From Actinomycetota bacterium (GTDB lineage Bacteria > Actinomycetota > Actinomycetes > S36-B12 > UBA5976), in contig CANGDR010000001.1 in NCBI GenBank assembly GCA_947452765.1, positions 1 to 64,000 on the forward strand: 64,000 bases of DNA, written 5' to 3'. This document shows, piece by piece, positions 27,269 to 38,279 of this stretch (positions are counted from its first letter, which is position 1; each line of letters opens with the position of its first letter). A model generated the notes under the pieces. The model was not told where the DNA came from. It did not search any database and was given only the letters and a program-made list of their open reading frames with translations. Position numbers and translations under genes: made by a program.

Positions 27269-30200
27269 CCCTGGATTTGATTGCGGCAGCAGTTTTAGAA
27301 GACCGGGTAATTACTGGTGTTGTTTCTGATATCACAGCTGGAGTCTCTACTCGGATTCCCGTTCCAAAATCCACAATCCCATTTGTTGTTGGCGCTTTGG
27401 CAAGTGTCGGCAGACCATTAGTTATCGTTGCGCCCACAGAACGTGCGGCAGAGGACCTAGTTCGCGAAATTAGAGACTTTGTCTCAGATGATTCCCTTGC
27501 GGTCTTTCCAGCTTGGGAAACTTTGCCGCATGAACGATTGAGTCCAAGCAGCGACACGGTTGGTCGCCGAATGGCGGTACTCCGACGATTGGCGCATCCG
27601 GAAGATCTGGGGCCACTAACAGTTGTAGTAACTTCCGTGCGAGCTTTTATTCAACCGATTGTTGCCGGATTAGGTGAAATTGCCCCGTTGCACGTCACAA
27701 CTGGTGATGAATTTCCACTTGAGAAAATAGTTACTGAATTGGCTCGACTTGGATTTGATCGAGTTGAACTGGTAGACAGACGTGGCCAGTTCGCAGTTCG
27801 CGGCGGCATCGTTGACGTGTTCCCTGCCGCTGAAGAGCATCCACTTCGAATTGAATTCTGGGGAGATTCGGTTGAGGAAATTAGAACGTTCTCGATTGCA
27901 GATCAAAGGTCACTTGGGATAGCCGTTCCAAAACTCTTTGCGACAGCTTGTCGAGAACTCTTAATCACCGATGAAGTAAAAGTTAGAGCAGAAAAACTTT
28001 CAAAGTTGCATCCTGAGCTTTCAGAAATCTTGGGCAAAGTCGCGCAAGGAATTGCAGCCGAAGGCATGGAAAGCCTAATACCCGTTTTGGTTCCTAAGCT
28101 GGAATTATTGCTAGACGTTATTTCGAAATCCGCAATTATCATTGAAGTTGAACCAGAGCGACTTGAAACTCGAGCGCACGAACTGGCAACAACGAGTGCT
28201 GAATTTTTAGAGGCTTCGTGGCATAACGCAACTGCTGGAAATGCAATCCCCATTGATTTGGGCGCATCAGCATTCCGGGATTACCAGGAACTGAAGGAGA
28301 CCTACAATTCACGAGCTTGGCTTGGGCTTTCGCTCCTCACGAGGCCAGATGATGAAGTACCAGACTTAGAGCCAATTACGGATTATCGTTCCAACGTTGA
28401 ATCGTTCGTTTCTGATATCCGCACTTGGTGGAAAGCTGGCTATCGAGTAGTCGTTTCTATGGCTGGCCATGGTTCAACTGAGCGATTAGTTGCGACTTTG
28501 CTTGAGTTTGATATACCAGCCCGTCAGATAGATACCTTGACGCCAGGGTTGGTAGATCGAGTAGTTGAAGTCACCGTTTCACATCAAGAATATGGTGCAC
28601 AGCTAGGGGCAGCAAAACTTGCCGTTGTAACCGAAGTGGACTTATTTGGGTCGAGGGATACCCAGCGAGAAAATCGGAGCCTTCCTAGTCGACGTCGCCA
28701 GGTCATTGATCCGCTTACTCTCAAGAGTGGCGATTATGTTGTGCATGAACAGCATGGTGTTGGTCGATATATTGAAATGACGCAACGTACCGTGCAAGGT
28801 GCAACTCGTGAATATCTGGTAATCGAATACACCCCAAGTAAGCGGGGCCAACGTGGTGATCGACTTTATGTCCCAAGTGATCAGCTTGACCAGATAACTA
28901 GATATGTGGGTGGCGAGGCACCAACTCTCAACCGACTAGGCGGGGGAGATTGGGCCGCTACAAAATCAAAGGCCCGACGTGCAGTTCGCCAAATTGCAGG
29001 TGAACTTATTCGTCTCTACGCCGCCCGAATGGCGAGCAAGGGTTACGCCTTTGGCCCAGACACGCCATGGCAGCGCGAGCTTGAAGATGCCTTTGAGTAT
29101 GTAGAAACCCCAGACCAACTAGCGACGATTAATGAAGTGAAACGGGATATGGAAAGTGAAGTCCCGATGGACCGATTAGTTTGTGGTGATGTTGGTTACG
29201 GCAAGACCGAGATCGCGGTCCGAGCTGCATTTAAGGCTGTTCAAGATGGCAAGCAAGTAGCGATATTGGTACCAACAACTTTATTAGTGCAACAACACTT
29301 TGAAACTTTTTCTCGCCGATATGCCCAGTTCCCAGTTAAGTTGGCAGCTCTGTCCCGATTCCAATCCGACAAAGAAGTAAAGCAAGTGCTTGTTGGAATG
29401 ACCGATGGGACGATTGATGTAGTGATAGGTACACATCGTCTGTTCAATCCAGATGTCCGGTTCAAAGATTTAGGACTCGTAGTTGTCGACGAGGAACAGC
29501 GATTCGGAGTAGAGCACAAAGAGCACCTAAAGGCATTGCGCACAAATGTCGACATGCTTACTATGTCCGCGACTCCGATCCCACGAACCCTCGAAATGGC
29601 CGTCACCGGCTTGCGTGAGATGTCAACGATTCAAACGCCACCTGAGGAGCGTCATCCAGTCTTAACTACCGTGGGCCCGTATGACGAGAAATTCATCACT
29701 GCTGCTATTCACCGAGAACTAATTCGCGATGGCCAAGTTTTCTTTGTACACAACCGAGTAGAGAGTATAAATCGAGTTGCATCAAAGCTTGGTGAGTTAG
29801 TTCCCGAGGCTCGAATTGCCGTTGCGCACGGACAGATGAATGAGCACCAACTTGAACAAATCATTATCGACTTCTGGGCTCATAAATATGACGTTTTGGT
29901 TTCAACCACAATTATTGAAAGTGGATTAGATATTCCAAATGCCAATACTTTAATAGTCGATCGGGCGGATACCTTCGGCTTGTCTCAACTGCATCAGTTA
30001 CGCGGCCGAGTTGGGCGAAGTCGTGAACGCGGTTATGCATATTTCTTGTACGCAGCTGATCGTCCACTGAGTGAGAATGCCCACGATCGACTCTCTACTA
30101 TTGCTGCGCATACTGATTTGGGTTCAGGTATGGCAGTTGCTATGAAAGATTTGGAAATTCGCGGAGCAGGTAACTTGCTGGGTGGCGAGCAAAGTGGCCA

Positions 30201-30750
30201 CATAGCTGACGTTGGTTTTGATCTTTATGTTCGATTGGTAAGCGAAGCCGTAGAAGAAGTGCGTTCCGGTGGTGAAGCAACGGCTGAAGTCGTTATTAAG
30301 GTAGAACTTCCCGTCGATGCACATTTACCACACGACTATCTACCGGATGAGAGACTTCGCCTCGAGGCCTATCGTCGGTTAGCGAATGCACGTACCAATG
30401 ATGAAGTTGATCAAGTCGTAGAAGAATTAATTGATCGATACGGCGCGCTGCCCAAACCAGTTGCGGCATTGATATCAATTGCACAGCTTCGAGTATTACT
30501 ACAGTCGGCCGGAATCACTGAAGTTATAGCAGCAGGAAAATCTGTGAAGTTGTCCCCAGTTGAGCTGCCTGAATCCCGAGTCATGAGGCTCAATCGCCTC
30601 TACCCAGGATCGTCAATAAAGCCTGCATCTCGTACGATTGTGGTGCCTAGAACCAGAGACGAAATGCTTGGAACCACTCAAGATAACTCGGCGGATGACC
30701 TAGTGGGATGGGTAACGGCACTGGTGACATCAGTGGTGTTAGAAGCCTAA
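27265..30750 (+). CDS. mfd: Transcription-repair coupling factor
   Basis: 1161 aa; CGDVGYGKTEIAVRAAFKAVQDGKQVAILVPTTLLVQQH, DEEQRFGVEHKE, TMSATPIPRTLEMAVTG, GRVGRSRERGYAYFLY. Confidence 0.97.
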   Translation: MTLDLIAAAVLEDRVITGVVSDITAGVSTRIPVPKSTIPFVVGALASVGRPLVIVAPTERAAEDLVREIRDFVSDDSLAVFPAWETLPHERLSPSSDTVGRRMAVLRRLAHPEDLGPLTVVVTSVRAFIQPIVAGLGEIAPLHVTTGDEFPLEKIVTELARLGFDRVELVDRRGQFAVRGGIVDVFPAAEEHPLRIEFWGDSVEEIRTFSIADQRSLGIAVPKLFATACRELLITDEVKVRAEKLSKLHPELSEILGKVAQGIAAEGMESLIPVLVPKLELLLDVISKSAIIIEVEPERLETRAHELATTSAEFLEASWHNATAGNAIPIDLGASAFRDYQELKETYNSRAWLGLSLLTRPDDEVPDLEPITDYRSNVESFVSDIRTWWKAGYRVVVSMAGHGSTERLVATLLEFDIPARQIDTLTPGLVDRVVEVTVSHQEYGAQLGAAKLAVVTEVDLFGSRDTQRENRSLPSRRRQVIDPLTLKSGDYVVHEQHGVGRYIEMTQRTVQGATREYLVIEYTPSKRGQRGDRLYVPSDQLDQITRYVGGEAPTLNRLGGGDWAATKSKARRAVRQIAGELIRLYAARMASKGYAFGPDTPWQRELEDAFEYVETPDQLATINEVKRDMESEVPMDRLVCGDVGYGKTEIAVRAAFKAVQDGKQVAILVPTTLLVQQHFETFSRRYAQFPVKLAALSRFQSDKEVKQVLVGMTDGTIDVVIGTHRLFNPDVRFKDLGLVVVDEEQRFGVEHKEHLKALRTNVDMLTMSATPIPRTLEMAVTGLREMSTIQTPPEERHPVLTTVGPYDEKFITAAIHRELIRDGQVFFVHNRVESINRVASKLGELVPEARIAVAHGQMNEHQLEQIIIDFWAHKYDVLVSTTIIESGLDIPNANTLIVDRADTFGLSQLHQLRGRVGRSRERGYAYFLYAADRPLSENAHDRLSTIAAHTDLGSGMAVAMKDLEIRGAGNLLGGEQSGHIADVGFDLYVRLVSEAVEEVRSGGEATAEVVIKVELPVDAHLPHDYLPDERLRLEAYRRLANARTNDEVDQVVEELIDRYGALPKPVAALISIAQLRVLLQSAGITEVIAAGKSVKLSPVELPESRVMRLNRLYPGSSIKPASRTIVVPRTRDEMLGTTQDNSADDLVGWVTALVTSVVLEA

Positions 30751-30793
30751 TAAAATCAAAGTACTACTTGTTGAAAATCATGGAGGAATTCCC

Positions 30794-31423
30794 TTGAAGT
30801 TACGCGCCGTAATTGCAGTTTTAGCTAGCGCTGTGCTGCTAACTGGATGCTCCACGAATGGCAAGCTGGCTGGTTCTGCAGCAGTTTTTAACGATCAGAC
30901 TATTCCAATGTCTGAAGTCACCAAGCAAGTTAACGAAGCTCGAATGCAAATCGAACGAACTGATCCAGCAAGTATTTCAAAAGTCCCGACTTTAACTGAA
31001 ATAAGTCAAAGAGTAGTTGAGCGTCTAATTTTGGTAAACATACTTACAGAAGCCACTAAGCGGGAAAATATTAATATTTCAAAATCGGATGTTGCAACTT
31101 TCCGAGATTCGGTTTTTGCGCAGTACGGCAAAGATAAAATTGAAGCACAATTGGTGTCACAAAATGGAGTCTCTGCCTCGCATGTTGACGAGTTCATCTA
31201 TCTGATCATGGTGCAACAAGCAATTATGCGGAAGCTAGCGCCAGCGGCGGATCAAACAACTCAAACTAAAACCCTTTACGACTTCCTTTCCGTCGTTAGT
31301 AAAGATCTTGGAACTCGTCTGAACCCGCGTTACGGTACGTGGGATCCTAAAAATTTGTCCAGTGTTCCTGGTGATCTTGTACTATCTGCGCCAGCCGCAC
31401 CTGCTGCGCCAGCCGTGCAATAA
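30794..31423 (+). CDS. SurA_N-like lipoprotein without recognisable PPIase domain
   Basis: Lipobox VLLTGCS; helical SurA_N-like region; lies between mfd and mazG. Confidence 0.65.
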   Translation: MKLRAVIAVLASAVLLTGCSTNGKLAGSAAVFNDQTIPMSEVTKQVNEARMQIERTDPASISKVPTLTEISQRVVERLILVNILTEATKRENINISKSDVATFRDSVFAQYGKDKIEAQLVSQNGVSASHVDEFIYLIMVQQAIMRKLAPAADQTTQTKTLYDFLSVVSKDLGTRLNPRYGTWDPKNLSSVPGDLVLSAPAAPAAPAVQ

Positions 31424-31426
31424 TTT

Positions 31427-32080
31427 ATGACAACTCCAATTCAGCAACTGGTCGAAGTTATGGATCAGTTGCGCAGCCCCGGTGGTTGTCCATGGGATGC
31501 AGAACAAACTCATGCGAGTTTGGCGCGCTACCTTCTCGAAGAAACATATGAAGTACTCGAAGCAATGGACTTAGGTGATCTAGATTCGCTTCGGGAAGAA
31601 CTTGGTGACCTTTTACTGCAAGTTGTTTTTCATGCACGGATAGCGCAAGAAACAGATCCCGAGTTCTCTCTTGATGCAATTGCACAAGGAGTTGTAGACA
31701 AACTCGTGAGACGTCACCCACATGTATTCTCAGACTTAGAGTTGTCCACCAGTGAAGAACTGGAAGCAAGTTGGACCAACATCAAAGCAACTGAGAAGCA
31801 ACGAGATTCAGTAACTGATGGAGTGCCAGCTGCGATGCCTGCCCTGCAACTTGCAGCTCAGTTGATCTATCGGTCTCGTAACTTAAACATTCTGCCTACT
31901 CAAAATTCACTCAAAGAGGAACTTCGTGGCGTGATTTCCGAAGTGTCTGAACTGCAAATTGCTGAACTCTTAATCGCAACAGTTGAACTTGCTCGAGAAA
32001 AGGATATAGACCCAGAATCAGTTTTACGCGCTGAAATGACAAAGTATCGCGCGAAAATCCGTAAGTCCGAAGGACTCTAG
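31427..32080 (+). CDS. mazG: Nucleoside triphosphate pyrophosphohydrolase
   Basis: LRSPGGCPWDAEQTHASLARYLLEETYEVLEAMDLGDLDSLREELGDLLLQVVFHARIA. Confidence 0.96.
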   Translation: MTTPIQQLVEVMDQLRSPGGCPWDAEQTHASLARYLLEETYEVLEAMDLGDLDSLREELGDLLLQVVFHARIAQETDPEFSLDAIAQGVVDKLVRRHPHVFSDLELSTSEELEASWTNIKATEKQRDSVTDGVPAAMPALQLAAQLIYRSRNLNILPTQNSLKEELRGVISEVSELQIAELLIATVELAREKDIDPESVLRAEMTKYRAKIRKSEGL

Positions 32081-32147
32081 CGGTTGCCAGGTCGAGAACC
32101 GCAAGATCGCTAGAATGTAACTACCAAGCGAGAATAACTCGTCATGA

Positions 32148-33449
<1,302 letters not shown>

Positions 33450-33467
33450 TCAGGGCACACTTAATAG

Positions 33468-33899
33468 GTGGCTAACTCTCCAAAGTTCAATAGTCGCGCA
33501 ATCGCGATGATTGTCACTGGCATGTTTGTAATTGTCATGCTTGCCGTACCCATCCGGTCCTTAATTTCCGAGCGCCGAGATATTTCCAAGTTACGAGAAA
33601 ACGTTTCCGCTCAACAGGTAACAATCGATGACCTGAATAATCGAAAGGCGCGCCTTAGCGATCCTGCGTACCTACAGGCACTAGCCCGGCAGCGGTTAAA
33701 TTACGTTTTCCCGGGTGAAGTCGGTTTTGTTGTATTAGACGAACAAACCAACACTGCTATTAGCAGTGTTTCTGGTGCACTAGTTCCGAACGATGACTCG
33801 CCTTGGTACACCAAACTTTGGACGAGCACCAAATTAGCTGATCATCCAACCGTAAAGAATGACCCGCTCGTTGTGCAGTCCCAAAATCTGCCACAATAG
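33468..33899 (+). CDS. FtsB/DivIC-family septum formation initiator
   Basis: Single TM followed by coiled coil and DPAYLQALARQRLNYVFPGEVGFVVLD; between eno and DUF501. Confidence 0.85.
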   Translation: MANSPKFNSRAIAMIVTGMFVIVMLAVPIRSLISERRDISKLRENVSAQQVTIDDLNNRKARLSDPAYLQALARQRLNYVFPGEVGFVVLDEQTNTAISSVSGALVPNDDSPWYTKLWTSTKLADHPTVKNDPLVVQSQNLPQ

Positions 33900-33904
33900 A
33901 ACCA

Positions 33905-34411
33905 ATGCTTTCTCCTGAAGATTTTGTAGCGGTCACTGCCCAACTTGGCCGTGAGCCGAGGAGCGTTATTGAAGTAGCGCATCGATGCACATGCGGTCAG
34001 CCAGACGTGCTAAAAACTTCACCTCGACTAGAAGATGGCACACCGTTTCCAACTATGTATTACATGACTTGCCCACGAGCAACTGGCGCTATTGGAACTC
34101 TCGAAGCCAACAATGTTATGAAACACCTAGCAGATGAGCTTGCCGCAGATTCGGAATTAGCCGCTGACTATGCTCATGCGCATGAAATGTACCTAGCAGA
34201 GCGGGAAGCCATCGAACATGTGGCGGAAATTGCAGGCATCAGCGCTGGCGGGATGCCTACGCGCGTTAAGTGTTTACACGTTTTGATAGGACATTCATTA
34301 GCCGCCGGACCAGGAGTAAATCCCTTGGGTGATCGAGCCTTGGCAATGTTGAAAGACTGGGGTTTGCGCGGACCTTGCGGAGGTGATGAAGATGCGGGTA
34401 GCAGCGATTGA
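33905..34411 (+). CDS. DUF501 family protein
   Basis: VIEVAHRCTCGQPDVLKTSPRLEDGTPFPTMYYMTCPRATGAIGTLEA..VKCLHVLIGHSLAAGPGVNPLGD. Confidence 0.88.
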   Translation: MLSPEDFVAVTAQLGREPRSVIEVAHRCTCGQPDVLKTSPRLEDGTPFPTMYYMTCPRATGAIGTLEANNVMKHLADELAADSELAADYAHAHEMYLAEREAIEHVAEIAGISAGGMPTRVKCLHVLIGHSLAAGPGVNPLGDRALAMLKDWGLRGPCGGDEDAGSSD

Positions 34412-35315
34412 TTGTGGTACTAATTCCATTCGGTTACTTATTGCAGACATCACGGATGGCACGCTAATTGATGTAATTCGCACGATGGTTATTGTTCGGC
34501 TCGGTGAAGGTGTAGATAAGACTGGAGAGTTTTCACAAGGTGCTTTGGGCCGAACTTTTGCCGCACTAGATTCCTTTGAGGCATTAATTCGTGAACATAA
34601 GCCAGAAAGAATTAGATTTGTCGCCACCAGTGCAAGCCGCGATGTTTCAAACCGAGCTGAATTTGTTTCTGGAATAAAGAGTCGACTTGGAATTGAACCA
34701 GATGTAATTAGCGGTGACGAAGAAGCCGAACTTTCATTTATAGGTGCTACGGCAGATTTGCTAAACCAAGTAAATCCACCCGAAGCACCGTACCTAGTCA
34801 TCGACATTGGAGGAGGCTCTACGGAATTTGTTTTAGGCACTTCTGCTCCGACTGATTCGATTAGCACAAACATTGGTTGCGTTCGAATGACCGAACGAAA
34901 CCTAACCAGTGATCCCCCGACCACAGCACAGATAGCCGCAGCAACTGCCGACGTTGATGCCGCAATCGATCAGGCATTTCAAGTAGTACCAATTGCGCAA
35001 GCAAAGAGTTTGATTGGTTTGGCTGGTTCAGTTACAACTGTTGCGGCCCTAGCACTTGGTCTATCGGAATACGATTCGGAAAAAATCCACGGCAGTCGAA
35101 TTTCGGCCAAAGCTGTGCACCAGGTAACTCAAGATCTCCTTCATATGACGCGAGCGGATCGAGCTGCCTTGGGTCCAATGCATGAAGGTCGAATTGATGT
35201 TATCGGTGGGGGAGCCTTGGTCTTAGACCGAATCATGCAGCGCACGGGAATCCGTGAGGTGCTGGTTTCAGAACGTGACATCTTGGATGGAATTGCCCGA
35301 AATCTCGCACACTAG
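34392..35315 (+). CDS. ppx: Ppx/GppA exopolyphosphatase family
   Basis: VAAIDCGTNSIRLLIADI..VIDIGGGSTEFVLG..DVIGGGALVLDRIM. Confidence 0.93.
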   Translation: MRVAAIDCGTNSIRLLIADITDGTLIDVIRTMVIVRLGEGVDKTGEFSQGALGRTFAALDSFEALIREHKPERIRFVATSASRDVSNRAEFVSGIKSRLGIEPDVISGDEEAELSFIGATADLLNQVNPPEAPYLVIDIGGGSTEFVLGTSAPTDSISTNIGCVRMTERNLTSDPPTTAQIAAATADVDAAIDQAFQVVPIAQAKSLIGLAGSVTTVAALALGLSEYDSEKIHGSRISAKAVHQVTQDLLHMTRADRAALGPMHEGRIDVIGGGALVLDRIMQRTGIREVLVSERDILDGIARNLAH

Positions 35316-35452
35316 CTAATGGCAACATACCTGCCTTTGCTAGCGAAATTTTCCATCTTGAGGTCGGGGATCTCAACGCTAAAGTGAATAAATCGCGAGT
35401 TCAGTTATGAACTTTGGGCAATACCTGTAAAGATTGACCCTTGTAACACAAA

Positions 35453-35530
35453 GCCCCTGTAGCCCAATCGGTTAGAGGCACACGACTTAAAATCGTGCCA
35501 GTGTCGGTTCAAGTCCGACCAGGGGTACCA
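35453..35530 (+). tRNA. tRNA with UAA anticodon (tRNA-Leu by anticodon) but short class-I variable loop; CCA encoded
   Basis: GCCCCTG/CAGGGGT acceptor, CACGA-CTTAAAA-TCGTG anticodon arm, 5-nt variable CCAGT, GTCGG-TTCAAGT-CCGAC T-arm, A73, CCA. Confidence 0.9.
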
Positions 35531-35612
35531 AATTTCAGTGTTTAGAAAGCTAGATTTGAGGGTAGAAATACCCACAAGTCGAGTGTCAAAAGATGCTCAA
35601 CGGGAGGAATAG

Positions 35613-36371
35613 ATGAGTAATCCAGTATTAGTTCGTGCCACCGGCGAAACTCTGAACCCAGAAACCGGAACTGCAAACTCAGCACCAATCGATGGTGCAC
35701 GTATGACCATGGATGACGTAATCGTCAAAACTGGCTTGATGTTCGTAACCCTTATGGTTGGTGCTTACGCCGGTTGGAACTTAGTTACAACTTCACCAAG
35801 CGTGCTGTGGATATCAATGATCGTAGCTTTTGGTTTGTCAATGGTGAACTCCTTCAAGAAGTCTGTCAGCCCACCACTTATGGTTGCCTACGCTGTTGCC
35901 GAGGGTGTGTTTATCGGAGGAATTAGTCGTTACTACTCCGAGGCCTACAAAGAAACGGCACCTAACTTGGTTAGCCAGGCTGTCATCGGAACTTTTGTTG
36001 CGTTCGCAGTAATGCTCTGGCTATACCGCTCGCGCATCATCAAGGTAAATGGCAAGTTCATGAAGGTATTCATGGTTGCCATGGTTTCCTATCTGGTAAT
36101 TGCTCTTGCTTCATTTGTGGCATCCATGTTTGGCGTCGGAAATGGTTGGGGCTTCTATGGCGTAAGTGGCATCGGCTTGCTACTTTGCGTTGCAGGTGTT
36201 GGCCTAGCCGCGTTTTCGTTAGTTGTGGACTTTGAACTAATCACGCAAGCAGTAAATGCCGGTGCACCGGAAAAAGAATCTTGGCGCATGGCATTTGGCT
36301 TGATGGTGTCATTGGTTTGGCTATACCTAGAACTACTTCGCCTCCTTGCGATTCTGCAGGGTCGCGACTAA
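35613..36371 (+). CDS. Bax inhibitor-1/YccA family membrane protein
   Basis: Seven hydrophobic segments; MTMDDVIVKTGLMFVTLMVGAYAGW.. LVVDFELITQAVNAGAPEKESWRMAFGLMVSLVWLYLELLRLLAIL. Confidence 0.9.
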   Translation: MSNPVLVRATGETLNPETGTANSAPIDGARMTMDDVIVKTGLMFVTLMVGAYAGWNLVTTSPSVLWISMIVAFGLSMVNSFKKSVSPPLMVAYAVAEGVFIGGISRYYSEAYKETAPNLVSQAVIGTFVAFAVMLWLYRSRIIKVNGKFMKVFMVAMVSYLVIALASFVASMFGVGNGWGFYGVSGIGLLLCVAGVGLAAFSLVVDFELITQAVNAGAPEKESWRMAFGLMVSLVWLYLELLRLLAILQGRD

Positions 36372-36384
36372 GCGATTAGTTAAT

Positions 36385-36420
36385 AAAGACGGGGGTTGGC
36401 TGGGCCAGCCCCCGTCTTTA
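36385..36420 (+). terminator. Rho-independent terminator (likely bidirectional in form)
   Basis: AAAGACGGGGG...CCCCCGTCTTTA inverted repeat just after the BI-1 gene. Confidence 0.9.
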
Positions 36421-36456
36421 TGTGCAAAAGTTGTAAATCCTTGGCAGAGTAGTTTC

Positions 36457-37041
36457 ATGACCGAAACCCATCTTGTACTTAACACCGACATTCGCGGCCC
36501 ATGGCCAACTGGCACTGAAGTTATTTACTTCGGTATGGGTTGTTTTTGGGGAGCCGAAAAGAAGCTTTGGGTTATTCCTGGGGTCGTAAGCACGGCAGTC
36601 GGTTACATGGGCGGAACTGCACCGGATCCGACTTATCCAATGGTCTGTACTGGCGCAACTGGCCACGCAGAAATCGTGTTAGTGGCCTACGATCCATCAA
36701 AGACATCGATCTATGAACTCCTTAAGTGCTTCTGGGAAAACCACGATCCAACGCAAGGCAACCGGCAGGGCAACGACATGGGAAGTCAGTATCGCAGTGC
36801 GATTTACTGGACGACGGATGAGCAAGCTAATTGGGCGCGTGGATCGCGCGAAGCCTACAACTCAATCTTGGTAGGAAAAGGTTTTGATTCAATTACCACC
36901 GAGCTGGATAATGCGGATGGAAAAACTTTTTGGTATGCCGAGGAATACCATCAGCAGTATTTGATTAAGAATCCAAATGGATATGACTGTCACGCACATA
37001 CCGGAATTGATTTGCCAGCACAGATTGCGATAACTGTTTAG
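36457..37041 (+). CDS. msrA: Peptide-methionine (S)-S-oxide reductase
   Basis: YFGMGCFWGAEKKLWVIPGVVSTAVGYMGG..PTYPMVCTGATGHAEIV. Confidence 0.96.
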   Translation: MTETHLVLNTDIRGPWPTGTEVIYFGMGCFWGAEKKLWVIPGVVSTAVGYMGGTAPDPTYPMVCTGATGHAEIVLVAYDPSKTSIYELLKCFWENHDPTQGNRQGNDMGSQYRSAIYWTTDEQANWARGSREAYNSILVGKGFDSITTELDNADGKTFWYAEEYHQQYLIKNPNGYDCHAHTGIDLPAQIAITV

Positions 37042-38279
37042 TCGGCGTGAAGTCCGCTTGGTGAAGCTTGGGCTTGAACTCTAGTTTCAGGCATGAATGC
37101 AACCATTACGGTTGATGCGATAGCAACTGAGAGCCCAACTAAGAATGGCAAGGCAAATCCGCCTGTAACGTCCGTTAAGTAACCGTAAATCAGTGGGCCA
37201 GCAACAATTCCCAGATCGCTAGTCATTTGGTAAGTCGCAACTACGGCGCCACCGCGACGGCTACCAACTACGTCGCCAACAACGGCAGCGGGAGCCGATC
37301 CTAAGAAGGCAGCACCCAGCCCCATGAACATCATGGCTCCAAAGAACCCATATAAAGTCTCATTCAAAACTAAGCACAACATTGCAGCCACTAGTGCCAG
37401 TGAACCAATGATCATCGACGGTTTGCGGCCACGGGTGTCTGTCATTCGCCCACCTGGAAGAAGTAGTGACGCCTGCACAATGCTGGTCACTAGGAAGCCA
37501 TAGGCCGAAGTGGACGGCGACCTATGTAGCACTTGAATGACGAATAATGGCAACAATGCAGAACGCAAACCAAAGGATGTCATTCCAGTTGAAAGGTTTA
37601 CAACTAGCGCAGTCCAATATGCGCGTAGGCCCAAGGCTTCGCGAATCGCCATCTTTTCTGAAACATCGTCAGACTGGGTTAAATCCTTATCAGGGTGGCC
37701 AAGGCCGCGGGGTAGTGCAAAGTAAGCAGTGCATACAGCCAATAACAAAGTTCCGGAGTAAACGAAAAACGGTGCTCGGATACTTATCCCAACGACAACT
37801 CCACCGACCGCAGGTCCTGCTAAACCTCCGAGCAAAAAACCGCTCTGATAGGTACTAGTCGCTCGGCCACGGTGTGCAGGATTCACGGTACGCAATAAAA
37901 GCGACATAGATGAAACTGTGAACATGGCCGAACCTATGCCGCCCAGTCCACGCAATATCAAGAGTTGGTCGAATGTTTGTGCCATTCCAGCGAGAGCACT
38001 TGAAATGGACACGATTGCAAGGCCAACCCAAAGTACCGCCCGTTCGCCCACTTTATTCACGAACCAGCCGGCTGGTGTTGCGCCAATAAATCGCATGAAT
38101 GCAAAGACGCTAACCACGGCGCTTGCTGCAAATGCAGATACTCCAAAAGACTTTGCAAACACTGGGATTACTGGAGCCACAATTCCAAAGCCAAGTGCCA
38201 CACAGAAAGCAACAGTTGTTAGTACCGCAACTTCGCGTGGCAGGTCTTTAAAGTAGCGGTCTAAAAACTTTCGTAGCAT
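37038..38279 (-). CDS. MFS transporter
   Basis: 12-TM-like; ATPAGWFVNKVGERAVLWVGL; GGRMTDTRGRKPSMIIGSL. Confidence 0.9.
   Translation of the reverse strand: MLRKFLDRYFKDLPREVAVLTTVAFCVALGFGIVAPVIPVFAKSFGVSAFAASAVVSVFAFMRFIGATPAGWFVNKVGERAVLWVGLAIVSISSALAGMAQTFDQLLILRGLGGIGSAMFTVSSMSLLLRTVNPAHRGRATSTYQSGFLLGGLAGPAVGGVVVGISIRAPFFVYSGTLLLAVCTAYFALPRGLGHPDKDLTQSDDVSEKMAIREALGLRAYWTALVVNLSTGMTSFGLRSALLPLFVIQVLHRSPSTSAYGFLVTSIVQASLLLPGGRMTDTRGRKPSMIIGSLALVAAMLCLVLNETLYGFFGAMMFMGLGAAFLGSAPAAVVGDVVGSRRGGAVVATYQMTSDLGIVAGPLIYGYLTDVTGGFALPFLVGLSVAIASTVMVAFMPETRVQAQASPSGLHAD

Noticed and set aside
36346-36456. N-terminal 37-aa extension of msrA ORF overlapping the BI-1 gene end and terminator
   Set aside because: The extension translates the terminator hairpin; real start is the ATG at 36457
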